The notes: generated by a model from the letters alone, not told the origin. 64,000 nucleotides of DNA from JAZDJP01 sp043803805 (GCA_043803805.1 JAZDJP010000084.1:121673-185672), one strand, 5' to 3'. Shown: positions 50,764-59,596, counted from the stretch's first letter. Numbers and translations are program-made.

Positions 50764-51791
50764 TCCGCGCCGAACGTCTGGAACTCATCGCGGGGGACTT
50801 CCATCTGGGGGGGATTGATCTGGAGATTTCCCGGGGCGAATACTTCGTCATCCTTGGGCCGACGGGCTCGGGCAAGACGCTTTTTCTCGAGAGCCTTTGC
50901 GGCCTGCGGCGCCTCGCGTCGGGACGGGTCTGGATGGACGGCCGGGACGTGACGGCGCTCGAGCCCCGCCGGCGCAATATCGGATACGTTCCCCAGGACT
51001 ACGCGCTCTTCCCGCATCTCACCGTCGGGGAGAATCTCCGTTTCGGCGCGGCCGCGCAGGGCCTTCCGGATCCCGCGGGCAAGGCCTCGTCCGTGGCGGA
51101 ACTTCTCGGGATCCGCCCGCTTTTGAATCGGCGCATCCGGGATTTGAGCGGCGGGGAAAAACAACGCGTCGCGTTGGGGCGCGCCCTCGCCATCGAACCC
51201 GATGTGCTTCTGCTCGACGAACCCGTGAGCGCCCTCGACGAGGTGACCCGGGACGCGGTCTGCGCGGAAATCCGGCGGCTTCAGAGGTTGCTCGGGATGA
51301 CCACGATTCACGTCAGCCACAATCTCGAGGAGGCGTTTCTCGTGGCGGACCGGGGAGGGATCCTGCGGTCGGGGAAATTCGAGCAGACGGGAACTCTGGA
51401 GGATCTCCTCCGGCGGCCGCGCACCGGGTTCGTCGCCCGGTTCATGCGGTGCGAAAACGTGTTCGAGGGGGATTTCCCGCCGTTGCCGGCGGCGGCGTTG
51501 ATGCTGGGGGGCATGGCGATTCATGTCCCCGGCGCCGGGGCGCCGGGGCGCCGGTCGTTTATGATCCGTCCCGAGGACATCATACTCGCAAAATCGTGCC
51601 CGCCTGGAATTCCCTCCATGCCGGTGCGAATCGCGTCTCATGTGGACCGCGGGGCCTTTGTCCGGGTCGAGGCGGAAGGCGACGTCCGCCTGGTTGTCTA
51701 CATGACCCCGGCCGCGTTCCGGGAAATCGGGGGCGGGAGCGGAAGCCTTCGCGCCCTCATCCGCCCGGAGGCGGTGCACGTCATCGGGTGA
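50760..51791 (+). CDS. Molybdate/tungstate-type ABC transporter ATPase (ModC-like)
   Basis: A 343-aa ATPase that powers the importer encoded just upstream. Walker A GPTGSGKT (33-40), Q-loop in YVPQDYALFPHLTV, signature LSGGEKQRVALGRAL, Walker B LLLDEPVSALDE and switch His in TTIHVSHNLEEA are all intact. The C-terminal 100 residues contain a TOBE-like domain (SFMIRPEDIILA onward, IRPEAVHV at the end), found in ModC and related oxyanion or sugar ATPases, which binds the substrate for feedback control. ATG 50760 overlaps the permease stop by four bases. It is the last gene of the run; the next gene has its own promoter. Confidence 0.93.
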   Translation: MIRAERLELIAGDFHLGGIDLEISRGEYFVILGPTGSGKTLFLESLCGLRRLASGRVWMDGRDVTALEPRRRNIGYVPQDYALFPHLTVGENLRFGAAAQGLPDPAGKASSVAELLGIRPLLNRRIRDLSGGEKQRVALGRALAIEPDVLLLDEPVSALDEVTRDAVCAEIRRLQRLLGMTTIHVSHNLEEAFLVADRGGILRSGKFEQTGTLEDLLRRPRTGFVARFMRCENVFEGDFPPLPAAALMLGGMAIHVPGAGAPGRRSFMIRPEDIILAKSCPPGIPSMPVRIASHVDRGAFVRVEAEGDVRLVVYMTPAAFREIGGGSGSLRALIRPEAVHVIG

Positions 51792-51830
51792 GGTCTTCCC
51801 GGGGTGAACCGTCCCGTCTCGCGCCGGGTG

Positions 51831-51858
51831 TTGTGCAATTCCCGGCGGACGTTACAAT
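51831..51858 (+). promoter_or_regulatory. Promoter of the lipoprotein-FtsX-LolD-like operon
   Basis: TTGTGC (51831-51836) and TACAAT (51853-51858) with a 16-nt spacer. Transcription would start about 18 nt before the ATG at 51883, and AAGGAG at 51870-51875 serves as ribosome binding site. This is a conventional leadered promoter, unlike those at 11394 and 43059. Confidence 0.55.
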
Positions 51859-51882
51859 AATAAAGAGCTAAGGAGCGTCGTC

Positions 51883-52986
51883 ATGAAACGGATACTTCTC
51901 GGCGTGGCCGCGGCGATTTTGGTTGCCGTGCCGGTTGTTCTGGCCTGCAACATCCCTGTTTTTCGGTATGCCCTGGAGCGGTGGGAGCCGGATTCTTACG
52001 AGTACACCATTTTCACCCGGGGCAAACTTACTCCCGATCAGGAAAAGAACGTGGCCGAACTCGCCAGCCCCTATGGTGACAAGGGACCGTTCCCGAACCT
52101 CCGGGGCCGGGTATGTGACGTTGACGGGAAACTGGACAAGGACATGACGGCGTTATGGGCGGTCCAGAAGGATGCCCCTTTGCCCTGGTTGGTGCTGCGA
52201 TATCCGGGCCGTGAAAATGGCGATGAGCAGCGGACGGCCTGGACCGGGGCCTTCACGGAGGAAAACGTCCGACGCATCGTGGATTCTCCCGCGCGGCGGG
52301 AAGTCGCCCGGCGCATCCTGGCCGGAGAATCCGCGGTGTGGGTGATGCTGGAGAGCGGCGACCGGAAGCGGGATGACGCCGCCGTGAAAATTCTGGAGGG
52401 ATCCCTCGTCGGGATGACCCGGAACATCCGCCTTCCCGAGGAAGAGGAATTGGAAGGGGTGGATATGCCGCGGTCCAAAATCCCGCTCAAAATCGCGTTT
52501 TCCACCGTCCGTCTGTCCGCGGCGGACCCGAATGAGGCGGTGTTCAGGGCCATGATTCTCAAGTCGTCCCAGGATCCTTTGCCGGACGGGGAGCCGGTGG
52601 CGATTCCGGTGGTCGGTCGCGGACGGGCCCTTTTCCCCCTGGCTGGGAGCGGCATCAACCCTGAAAGCATCGAGGGGGCGTGTTCGTTTGCGGCGGGGCC
52701 CTGTTCCTGCCAGGTCAAGGATATGAATCCGGGGGTGGACCTCATCATGGCGGTGGACTGGGCGGGGGCTGTCGGCGGTGATCTCACGCCGACCGAAGCC
52801 ATGCCGGCCCTCCGCGGATTCTCGGAATTCATGCCCGCGAGTCCGGCGCCCGCGACGCCCGCGGCGGCGCCCCCGGCGCCCGCGGCCGGCATATCCTTCA
52901 GTTTCGGGCTCGTTGTCGTGGCGGGGGTGATCCTCGTCGTGGTGGCTGTGGTGACGATTCTCATCATTTCCAAGCGGGGCCAATGA
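51883..52986 (+). CDS. Exported protein with C-terminal membrane anchor, CNIPVFRYALERW-type
   Basis: A 367-aa protein. The N-terminus MKRILLGVAAAILVAVPVVLAC is a signal peptide or lipid-anchor sequence (C22), followed by NIPVFRYALERWEPDSYEYTIF. I recall this motif as recurrent in uncharacterised planctomycete/PVC-type exported proteins. The middle contains a thioredoxin-like-sized domain but no CxxC motif. The C-terminus has an Ala/Pro-rich hinge (SPAPATPAAAPPAPAA) and a membrane helix (FGLVVVAGVILVVVAVVTILII) ending SKRGQ. It overlaps the FtsX-like gene by four bases, which points to a shared complex with that ABC module, perhaps as periplasmic partner. Function is unknown. Confidence 0.75.
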   Translation: MKRILLGVAAAILVAVPVVLACNIPVFRYALERWEPDSYEYTIFTRGKLTPDQEKNVAELASPYGDKGPFPNLRGRVCDVDGKLDKDMTALWAVQKDAPLPWLVLRYPGRENGDEQRTAWTGAFTEENVRRIVDSPARREVARRILAGESAVWVMLESGDRKRDDAAVKILEGSLVGMTRNIRLPEEEELEGVDMPRSKIPLKIAFSTVRLSAADPNEAVFRAMILKSSQDPLPDGEPVAIPVVGRGRALFPLAGSGINPESIEGACSFAAGPCSCQVKDMNPGVDLIMAVDWAGAVGGDLTPTEAMPALRGFSEFMPASPAPATPAAAPPAPAAGISFSFGLVVVAGVILVVVAVVTILIISKRGQ

Positions 52987-54248
52987 ACATCGCCCGGCTG
53001 GTTTTCCGCGAGATTTCCCTGCGTCGGGTCCATTTCGTCCTGGGGTGCCTTTCCGTCGCGGTCGCCGCGGGGATCATCACGGGCACCCTCGTCCGCCTTC
53101 GCGCATACGATCGCGTCACCGAGGCGATGGCGGCCGATCGGGAGCGCGAGACGCGTCGGGAGATGGCGAAACTCGAGGACGACTACCGCAAAATCACGAA
53201 GAATCTCGGCTTCAACGTGCTCATTCTGCCGCGCGAGCAGAATCTCGCCGACCTCTACGCGGACGACTACGCGGTGAAGGATATGCCGGAGGAATACGCC
53301 CAGCGTCTGGCGGATGCCCGCGTGATCACCATCAATCACATTCTTCCGAGCCTTCAGAGAAAAATCAAATGGCTCGAGGCGGACCGGGTGGTGATTCTCA
53401 TCGGGACGCGGGGGGAGACGCCCACGGCCGGCGCGGACGCGAAGAAACCGGTCCTCGATCGTGTCGCCCCGGGCACGATGATTCTCGGATACGAACTGCA
53501 TAAAAACCTGAAACTCGCCGAGGGGAGTCCGGTGAAGTTCATGGGCCGGGAATTCACCGTCCGGAAATGCCATCCCGAGCGGGGGACGAAGGATGACATC
53601 ACGGTCTGGATCAACCTGAAGGAGGCCCAGGAAATTCTGGCGAGCCCCGGGCGCATCAATGCCATTCTCGCCCTCGAGTGCGTGTGTGCGGCGGACAGTC
53701 TGGAAAAAGTCCGGACGGAGATCGCGAAGGTTCTGCCCGACACCCAGGTCATCGAATTTCGGACCCAGGTGCTCGCCCGGGCGGAGGCCCGCCGACGGGC
53801 GGCCGAGGCCGCGCGGGACGGGGTGGAGGGGGTCCGGCGTGACCGCGCCCTCCAGAAGCGTCAGAGCGAGAAGTTGGTGGCGGTTCTGGTTCCGCTGATC
53901 GCCTTGGCCGCGGCGGCATGGGTGGGGTTCCTCATGTGGGGGAATGTCCGGGAGCGCCGGGCGGAAATCGGGATCCTGCGGGCCATCGGGCTCCCGGCGG
54001 GGCGGATTCTGATTTTGTTTCTCGCTCGCGCGGGACTGATGGGGCTGGCGGGAGGAATGGCCGGGTGGGCGGCGGGGTTTTTCGCCGGGGTCTGGCGATC
54101 GGGCCTGACCGCGTCGGCGCTTTTTGACGCGCGGCTTCTGATTCTGGTGCTCGTCTTTTCTCCGGCGGTCGCGAAGGTGGCGGCATGGATTCCGGCGCTC
54201 CTGGCGGCCGGGGCGGATCCGGCGGAAATCCTGCGGGAGGGCGTCTGA
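52983..54248 (+). CDS. FtsX/MacB-like ABC transporter permease
   Basis: A 421-aa permease. One N-terminal membrane helix (residues about 17-37) is followed by a 250-residue periplasmic domain and three C-terminal helices (about 295-410), the MacB/FtsX layout. The stretch RAYDRVTEAMAADRERETRRE near the start and an Arg-rich stretch before helix 2 are highly charged and probably coiled. The motif RRAEIGILRAIGLPAGRIL is the typical FtsX cytoplasmic coupling segment. The start overlaps the preceding stop (ATGA), and its stop overlaps the next start (TGATG), so the three genes are translationally coupled. Export or envelope lipoprotein handling is likely. Confidence 0.85.
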   Translation: MNIARLVFREISLRRVHFVLGCLSVAVAAGIITGTLVRLRAYDRVTEAMAADRERETRREMAKLEDDYRKITKNLGFNVLILPREQNLADLYADDYAVKDMPEEYAQRLADARVITINHILPSLQRKIKWLEADRVVILIGTRGETPTAGADAKKPVLDRVAPGTMILGYELHKNLKLAEGSPVKFMGREFTVRKCHPERGTKDDITVWINLKEAQEILASPGRINAILALECVCAADSLEKVRTEIAKVLPDTQVIEFRTQVLARAEARRRAAEAARDGVEGVRRDRALQKRQSEKLVAVLVPLIALAAAAWVGFLMWGNVRERRAEIGILRAIGLPAGRILILFLARAGLMGLAGGMAGWAAGFFAGVWRSGLTASALFDARLLILVLVFSPAVAKVAAWIPALLAAGADPAEILREGV

Positions 54249-54901
54249 TGCTCGAACTCGCGGGGGTGAGCCGGACATGGCGGGGACCGGCCGGACGCGT
54301 GGCTGCGGTCCGGGAGGCGTCATTTCATCTTTTTCCCGGCGAATTTGTGGCCGTCCGGGGGGCGAGCGGGTGCGGGAAGACCACGCTCCTGCTGACGGCG
54401 GGGGGGTTGCTCGCCCCGGATGCGGGGCGGGTCGTGGTGAACGGTCAGGATCTGTATGCCCTGTCGGCCGGGGCGCGGGCGGCCTTCCGGGCCCGGACGA
54501 TCGGATTCGTCTTCCAGCAATTCCATCTGATTCCGTATCTTACGGTATTTGAAAACGTTCTCGCGCCGTCCCTCGCGGGGGAGATCCCGGACGCCCGGCG
54601 GCGGGCGGAGGAACTGATCGGGAGATTCGGTCTTTCCGAACGTCGCGGTCACCGCCCCGGTGAACTTTCCGTGGGCGAATGTCAGAGGACCGCCCTGGCC
54701 CGGGCGCTTCTTTCCGGACCGAAACTTCTTCTTGCCGATGAGCCGACGGGGAATCTTGACGAGGTGAACGCGCGAGCGGTGCTGGATGCCCTCGCGGACT
54801 TCGCGAAGGGGGGCGGGGCGGCGCTTCTCGTCACCCACGACGCGCGCGCCGCCGGACATGCCTCCCGCACGTTCGGAATGCGGGAAGGCCGGATGGAATG
54901 A
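54248..54901 (+). CDS. LolD/MacB-like ABC transporter ATPase
   Basis: A 217-aa ATPase partner of the FtsX-like permease. Walker A GASGCGKTT (38-46), Q-loop FVFQQFHLIPYLTV, Walker B LLLADEPTGNLDE and switch His in LLVTHDARAA are typical of the LolD/MacB/FtsE group. The signature motif reads LSVGECQRTALARAL instead of LSGGQ; the Gly-to-Val and Gln-to-Cys changes are unusual and could lower activity. There is no permease domain, so it is a stand-alone ATPase. The ATG at 54248 overlaps the permease stop by one base. Together with the two preceding genes it forms a small envelope transport module. Confidence 0.92.
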   Translation: MLELAGVSRTWRGPAGRVAAVREASFHLFPGEFVAVRGASGCGKTTLLLTAGGLLAPDAGRVVVNGQDLYALSAGARAAFRARTIGFVFQQFHLIPYLTVFENVLAPSLAGEIPDARRRAEELIGRFGLSERRGHRPGELSVGECQRTALARALLSGPKLLLADEPTGNLDEVNARAVLDALADFAKGGGAALLVTHDARAAGHASRTFGMREGRME

Positions 54902-54931
54902 ACAGGTTGCGGATGGCGATGGATTGAGGAG

Positions 54932-55138
54932 ATGGACATGACCCCGTGGATTTCCGAGTCGAAGAAGGATGGGTTGGCGCCGAGACCCGGACTGACGATC
55001 CCGGCCCCGTGTTCGCACGACGATATTGCCCGGCTTGCCTACCTTCTCTGGGAGAAGGAGGGCCGCCCGAAAGGCACGGATCTGCATTACTGGTTGAAGG
55101 CGGAGAGGATCCTGAAAGAGAAACGGGTGGTGATCTGA
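54932..55138 (+). CDS. DUF2934 small protein
   Basis: A 68-aa protein. Residues about 30-65, HDDIARLAYLLWEKEGRPKGTDLHYWLKAERIL, match the short DUF2934 pattern (A-x-LWE-x-GRP-x-G-x2-x2-WL-x-AE). This family is widespread as small soluble proteins in Proteobacteria, Planctomycetes and related bacteria, with no known function. It begins 30 nt after the LolD-like gene with AGGAGA before the ATG and could be the last gene of that operon. A tRNA-Gln gene follows on the other strand. Confidence 0.8.
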   Translation: MDMTPWISESKKDGLAPRPGLTIPAPCSHDDIARLAYLLWEKEGRPKGTDLHYWLKAERILKEKRVVI

Positions 55139-55188
55139 CCGGCGGGCGCGGCGCTACGGCGGCGCACGAAGCCGCCGGGAGAGAAAAG

Positions 55189-55259
55189 TTGCCCCGCTAG
55201 GATTCGAACCTAGACCACCTGGTTCAGAGCCAGGTATCCTACCATTAGACGACAGGGCA
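55189..55259 (-). tRNA. tRNA-Gln (CTG)
   Basis: Read on the minus strand, acceptor TGCCCTG/CGGGGCA with discriminator A, anticodon stem CCTGG/CCAGG around loop CTCTGAA (anticodon CTG), and T-arm CTAGGTTCGAATCCTAG. Length is 71 nt and no CCA is encoded. It sits between a DUF2934 gene and the GH42-like gene, both on the plus strand. No tRNA-Gln (TTG) is present in this window. Confidence 0.95.
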
Positions 55260-55345
55260 ATTACATGATGCACATAATAACCAAAAACCGGGGGTGTGCA
55301 ACCCGGTATCAGGCCGACTGACGGTAAAATTTTCCGGAGGGCATC

Positions 55346-57514
55346 ATGAGGCGCATCCGCGGTATGATTCTGGTTGGAATGGCGGGGCTGGTCCTGGCGG
55401 CGGCGCCGGTCCGGGCGGAGGAGGATCCTTATCTCACCTACGTTCGGAATGCCCCGGAATTCAAGCCGGTGCGGCAGGACCCGGCCGGTTGGACCACCCG
55501 GTGGGACACCTGGATCTACATGCCGTGGCGATATCAGTGGGCCATCGGGGAGGGCGACGAAGGCGGACAGTTCTGCCGGGATTATGGTTTTATCGGCGGC
55601 TTCACGGACCATGGCGACACCGGCGTTCTTCCCTGGCTCGATAAGTGGGGTTTGAAATTCTACAACGACCATACCGCAAGCAAGGGGTGGCTTTACCTGG
55701 ATCCGAAGGGCGACTTCAAGAGTTACATGCGGGAGCCCCGTGCCGTCCGGGAGGGGGGCAAGGGGCCGGCGCCGCTCAACGGGGAATTGCTTGAAAGACT
55801 GAAGAAGTTTGTGACCGACCGGGTGAACGGCCTCACGAAGAGCCCGATGCGCATCGCCTATGCCCTCGACGACGAGATTTCGGTGGGATCGTTTCGGAAA
55901 CCCATCGCCTGGCGGGTGAACGATGATGACAACGCCTATGAGACGTGGCTGGCGGGATATTACGGGAAGAATCCTCCGAAGGCCCGGTATGTTTCGCCGG
56001 ATTTTGTTCTGGATCAGCACGATCGGGCCCTCAAGGATCTCGACTTCTCGCCGCTTCTCGACCGGATCACCTACAACGATTCCGTCTGGGCGAATTTTCT
56101 CGGGTCTCTCGTGGAATGCGCCAACACCGCGGACCCCGACACCCCGTGCGGTTTCGTGGGGTCGCAGTCGCCCAATATGTGGGGCGGATTCGACTACGCC
56201 AAGTTGACCAAAAAAATACAATTCGTCGAGGCCTACCTGGGCACGGCCCAGTCCATCATCCGATCGCTCGGGCCGGTCATTCCGCAGGTCACCACTCATT
56301 TTCATAACGACACGCTGGGCACGCCGAACGACATCTGGCAGACCTGGTGGTGTCTGGCCCACGGCAACCGCGGCATGATCGGGTGGGTGGAGGGATGGTT
56401 TGACGGGAAGACCCCCCGGAAGTGGCTGGCGGAATTCCGGGACACGAACCGGGAGGTCTCGTCCGTCCAGGGATTGAAAGTCGCCGGGGCGAAGTGGATC
56501 CACGACGGCGTTGCGTTGTATTACTCCCAGCCCTCGATTCAGGTCTCCTGGTGTCTGGATATCGAACCGCATGGAAAAACCTGGACGAATCGGAACGCGG
56601 ACGGCGAACATGGCACCTGGCATCTCACGCGCAAGGCCTGGGAGCTGTTGTTGGCGGATTCCGGGGTTCAATACAACTGGGTGGCCTACGACGAGGTCGT
56701 GGTGAACGGCGTGCCGAAGGAATACAAGGCGCTCATTTTGCCCGCGTGCTACGCGCTTTCGGACATCGAGGCGAAGCGGATACGCGAGTTCTGCGAGGGG
56801 GGCGGGACGGTCGTGGCCGACTTCGCCTGCGGGATTTTCGACCAGCACGGAAAGGGGCGCTCGCGCGGGGCCCTGGATGATTTGTTCGGCGTCACGCACG
56901 ACGGGAGTGAAACGAAAAAGAATTTCTTCGACGGCAAACTTTGGGTGGAGACCGATCAGGACGCGGGATTCGGGTATGCGTCGTTCCGCAGGTTGTTTGA
57001 CACCCTTTCGCCGAAACTCGAGGGCGGTTTCGCCGTCGCGGAGAAGAATCTCCCCGTGAAACGCGCAAGGAAGGTCGGGAAGGGGATGGCGGTCCATCTC
57101 AATCTCTCGCCCCAGCGGTATCACATGTATCGGGAGGAGGGGAAGACGGAGGACGCCCAGCGCGCCGTGTTCATGGGGCCGGTCCTCGCCGCCGGCGTAA
57201 CGCCCTGGGTCCGGGTGACCTCCGGTGGGAGGCGTCCGGCCGACATCGAGGCCACATATTTTACGAAAAATGGACGGACGTGGGTGTTCGTTGTCCAGAA
57301 CGCCCGCGTGACCTCCACCTCTCTTGGGGACACGAAGACCCACGGGTTGGGGGGAGGAAAGATACCGGTCGAGGTGGAACTCACGGCCCCGGTCAGGGAC
57401 GTGGTGGACGAGCGCGCCGGCAAAAAACTCGGAGACGGGGCGAAATTCGCGTTCGAGTTCAACGCGTCCGAGGCGGTGTTCTTCAGTTTTGCGGGGGCCC
57501 CGCCGGGGAAGTAG
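55346..57514 (+). CDS. Secreted glycoside hydrolase, GH42-like beta-galactosidase family
   Basis: A 722-aa exported protein with signal peptide cleaved after AAPVRA (about residue 24). The first 400 residues resemble a GH42-type TIM barrel: an early YALDDEISVGSF block, with GWVEGWFDGKTPRKWL and QTWWCLAHGNRGM further on. Residues about 440-640 resemble the beta-galactosidase trimerisation domain (KALILPACYALSDIEAKRIREFCEGGGTVVADF), and the end looks like a beta-sandwich. I could not place the catalytic Glu pair with confidence, so activity on galactosides is unproven. GGAGG lies seven bases before the ATG, and a possible -10 box TAAAAT is at 55325-55330. It stands alone as a scavenging enzyme. 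Confidence 0.78.
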   Translation: MRRIRGMILVGMAGLVLAAAPVRAEEDPYLTYVRNAPEFKPVRQDPAGWTTRWDTWIYMPWRYQWAIGEGDEGGQFCRDYGFIGGFTDHGDTGVLPWLDKWGLKFYNDHTASKGWLYLDPKGDFKSYMREPRAVREGGKGPAPLNGELLERLKKFVTDRVNGLTKSPMRIAYALDDEISVGSFRKPIAWRVNDDDNAYETWLAGYYGKNPPKARYVSPDFVLDQHDRALKDLDFSPLLDRITYNDSVWANFLGSLVECANTADPDTPCGFVGSQSPNMWGGFDYAKLTKKIQFVEAYLGTAQSIIRSLGPVIPQVTTHFHNDTLGTPNDIWQTWWCLAHGNRGMIGWVEGWFDGKTPRKWLAEFRDTNREVSSVQGLKVAGAKWIHDGVALYYSQPSIQVSWCLDIEPHGKTWTNRNADGEHGTWHLTRKAWELLLADSGVQYNWVAYDEVVVNGVPKEYKALILPACYALSDIEAKRIREFCEGGGTVVADFACGIFDQHGKGRSRGALDDLFGVTHDGSETKKNFFDGKLWVETDQDAGFGYASFRRLFDTLSPKLEGGFAVAEKNLPVKRARKVGKGMAVHLNLSPQRYHMYREEGKTEDAQRAVFMGPVLAAGVTPWVRVTSGGRRPADIEATYFTKNGRTWVFVVQNARVTSTSLGDTKTHGLGGGKIPVEVELTAPVRDVVDERAGKKLGDGAKFAFEFNASEAVFFSFAGAPPGK

Positions 57515-57576
57515 ACTCTTGGTTGCGAAATCTTGTGAGAAACGGCAAGGAAATATCCGTTTGCGAAGTGATAAAA

Positions 57577-57591
57577 CCGCTCATCGAGCGG
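57577..57591. terminator. Hairpin between convergent genes
   Basis: A perfect CCGCTC-ATC-GAGCGG hairpin lies between the GH42-like gene and the convergent TPR protein gene, with AAAA on its left side, so it could act on minus-strand transcripts. No T-run follows on the plus strand, so plus-strand function is doubtful. Confidence 0.35.
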
Positions 57592-57649
57592 CATTGAGGG
57601 TTCGACCTGTTTGATTCCGGCTCTGCCGGGTTGGGATCGGGCCGGGGAA

Positions 57650-59551
57650 TCACGCGGTGGACCGCCGCATTTCCTCCTGACGGTGGCGGAGTTCCGTGAG
57701 GAGGGACTGGGCGCGTCGGGTCCACCAGCTTTGTTCCGCGATGGAAAGGAAGGCCTGAAGGGCTCCCACGGATCGTTCGAGGCGCGCCGCCGCCCCGAAA
57801 TCCAGATGGGATTCATCGGGCGGCAGGCGGCAGGCGGCGGCGATCCCCCAGCAGGCCGCGACGTGGCGCGAGTCGAGTTTTCGCGCGCGGTCGAAGCAGG
57901 CCAGGGCCTTTGGGAAGTCGTCCTTCATCCACAGCAGGCATCCGAGCCGGTGGTAATCCTCGGCGCCGGCCTCGCGGCCGTTGCATCGGGCGCGGAACTC
58001 CTCCAGAATCTCGGCCCGGCGCGCAAGCGAGATTCCCCGGAGCTCCCGGGGAATCATGGGGCCGCGGGTGGAGGGGGCGATTTTGGCCTCGAACCACGTC
58101 CGGATTTCCCCCGGAAGCACCGGCTGCCCCGCGGCCTCGCGCGTGGCCCAGGTGGTGTAGGCCCGGACGAATGTCCGGATCTGGGCCTGAACCGACCGGG
58201 CCATCCCTCCGAGCCGGCCCCAAGGGATGTCATCCGTAAAACTCCGCCAGATCTGGCCTTCGTTCAGGGATTTGTCCACGTCGCGGCGATAGAGGGCCAG
58301 CGCGTACGCCGAGGCCTCGAGAAGGCTCTTGGGGCTGGTCCGCGGGATGATGAGGACATTCGAGCGGAAATCGTAGGAGCCGTTGCCGATGCCCGGGGTG
58401 ATGACGACCGCCGGCCGGCCGTCGCGTTCCACCTTCCGGTTGGCGAAGAGGCCGGGATCGAAGTCCTCGACACGGCGGATGGCCTCGATCACGGCGGCGG
58501 CGGAGTTGAGATCCCGGTTCTGGAGGAGGGCGGGGCTCGCGGTGGTCCGTCCCCAGCGGCTGCACAGGGTGATGTCCTCGCGGATCTCGGCCAGGCGCAT
58601 CTCCAGTTCAGCCCGGCGGCGGGGAAGCAGTGCAACCGCGGTCGCCTGAAGTTCCGTCAGGGCGACGTTGGTGTCCTCGAGCTTCCGATGATGTTGGACG
58701 GCGGCAAGTTTGAGTTTGTAGATGCGGTCGTTCAGGGCCTCCAGGGGCCGGCCGGACGGCCCGATGTGGTGGAGGATCTGGCGCCGTTTCTCCCGGGCGT
58801 CGTGGAGGGCCGAGAGGAGCCAGGCGTATTCGCGCATCTGCTCGCCGGGGAGCCCGCCGCTCTTCTTCGTCACCTCCATGTTCGCCAGGGTTACCACGGA
58901 CCCGTCGATGAACCGGTCGAGCTCGGTCAGTTTTCCGCGTTCAAAGGGCGGGAGCGCCCCTTCGGCGTTGAAGCGTTGGGTGATGCCGGTGGACACCTCA
59001 TGGGCGAGAGTTTCCAGGAGCTGGCGAAGTTCGGCCACCTCCTCGGCGAGCTTCCGGCGTTGGGGCAGGAGGAGGAGGTTGGCGTCGGCCACCGCGAGGT
59101 GCTGGCGGAGGCCGCGCGTCGTGTAGACGGGGTCGCGAAACTCCCCTTCCGATATCAATTTTTCCGGGGGGAAAAGGCGCGGGTCCACCCAGCCGAAGTC
59201 GAAGAGTTTTTCATCGTCGGGTCCGAACACGAGTTCGTCCGGGGGGCTTGAGGACACGACGTCGTTCAGACGCGCCAGAAGCCGCCGCCAGTACTCGTTA
59301 TTGATCCGTTCCCGGCAGGCGCGTTCGGCGTTGGCGTAATCATCGTCCCGCAGTTCCTCCGGGACGGCCCGGAGTTCCAGGTATTCATCCAGGAGTTCAT
59401 CGAGTGGTTCGGGCTCGGCGGAATCGGATTCCGGAGGGGTCTCATCGGCGGGGGAATCCGCTTCCAGAGGCGATTCCTCCGGAGGCGGGGCGGATGCCGG
59501 AACCGGATCCATGGGACGCTCGTCGGACGTGTTGAATTTGTCGGTAGTCAT
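57650..59551 (-). CDS. Large hypothetical protein, coiled-coil with C-terminal TPR-like helices
   Basis: A 633-aa protein I do not recognise. The first 70 residues are an acidic Pro/Glu/Ser-rich stretch (SAPPPEESPLEADSPADETPP), without signal peptide. Residues about 75-400 are mostly helical, with Leu-rich coiled-coil stretches such as LPQRRKLAEEVAELRQLLET and LPRRRAELEMRLAEIREDI. A globular part contains VERDGRPAVVITPGIGNGSYD. The last 120 residues look like TPR helix pairs (EDYHRLGCLLWMKDDFPKA, DSRHVAACWGIAAACRL). It has its own strong promoter on the minus strand. Similar helical/TPR proteins are often scaffolds, but no role is inferred. Confidence 0.8.
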   Translation of the reverse strand: MTTDKFNTSDERPMDPVPASAPPPEESPLEADSPADETPPESDSAEPEPLDELLDEYLELRAVPEELRDDDYANAERACRERINNEYWRRLLARLNDVVSSSPPDELVFGPDDEKLFDFGWVDPRLFPPEKLISEGEFRDPVYTTRGLRQHLAVADANLLLLPQRRKLAEEVAELRQLLETLAHEVSTGITQRFNAEGALPPFERGKLTELDRFIDGSVVTLANMEVTKKSGGLPGEQMREYAWLLSALHDAREKRRQILHHIGPSGRPLEALNDRIYKLKLAAVQHHRKLEDTNVALTELQATAVALLPRRRAELEMRLAEIREDITLCSRWGRTTASPALLQNRDLNSAAAVIEAIRRVEDFDPGLFANRKVERDGRPAVVITPGIGNGSYDFRSNVLIIPRTSPKSLLEASAYALALYRRDVDKSLNEGQIWRSFTDDIPWGRLGGMARSVQAQIRTFVRAYTTWATREAAGQPVLPGEIRTWFEAKIAPSTRGPMIPRELRGISLARRAEILEEFRARCNGREAGAEDYHRLGCLLWMKDDFPKALACFDRARKLDSRHVAACWGIAAACRLPPDESHLDFGAAARLERSVGALQAFLSIAEQSWWTRRAQSLLTELRHRQEEMRRSTA

Positions 59552-59567
59552 CGGGGCGGCCGCCTTG

Positions 59568-59596
59568 ATTATACCTCATCGCCCGTGCCATGCCAA
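59568..59596 (-). promoter_or_regulatory. Strong sigma-70-like promoter of the coiled-coil/TPR gene
   Basis: On the minus strand TTGGCA (59591-59596) and a perfect TATAAT (59568-59573) with an ideal 17-nt spacer. The leader would be only about nine bases before the ATG at 59551. This is the best consensus promoter in the window, so the unknown protein is probably well expressed. Confidence 0.75.

Noticed and set aside
52071..54323. Minus-strand frame of 750 codons across the FtsX-like operon
   Set aside because: Arg/Pro-rich shadow; the three plus-strand genes show coupled starts and known motifs.
55154..57343. Minus-strand frame overlapping the tRNA-Gln and GH42-like genes
   Set aside because: It would read through the tRNA gene and has no family features; a composition-driven shadow.
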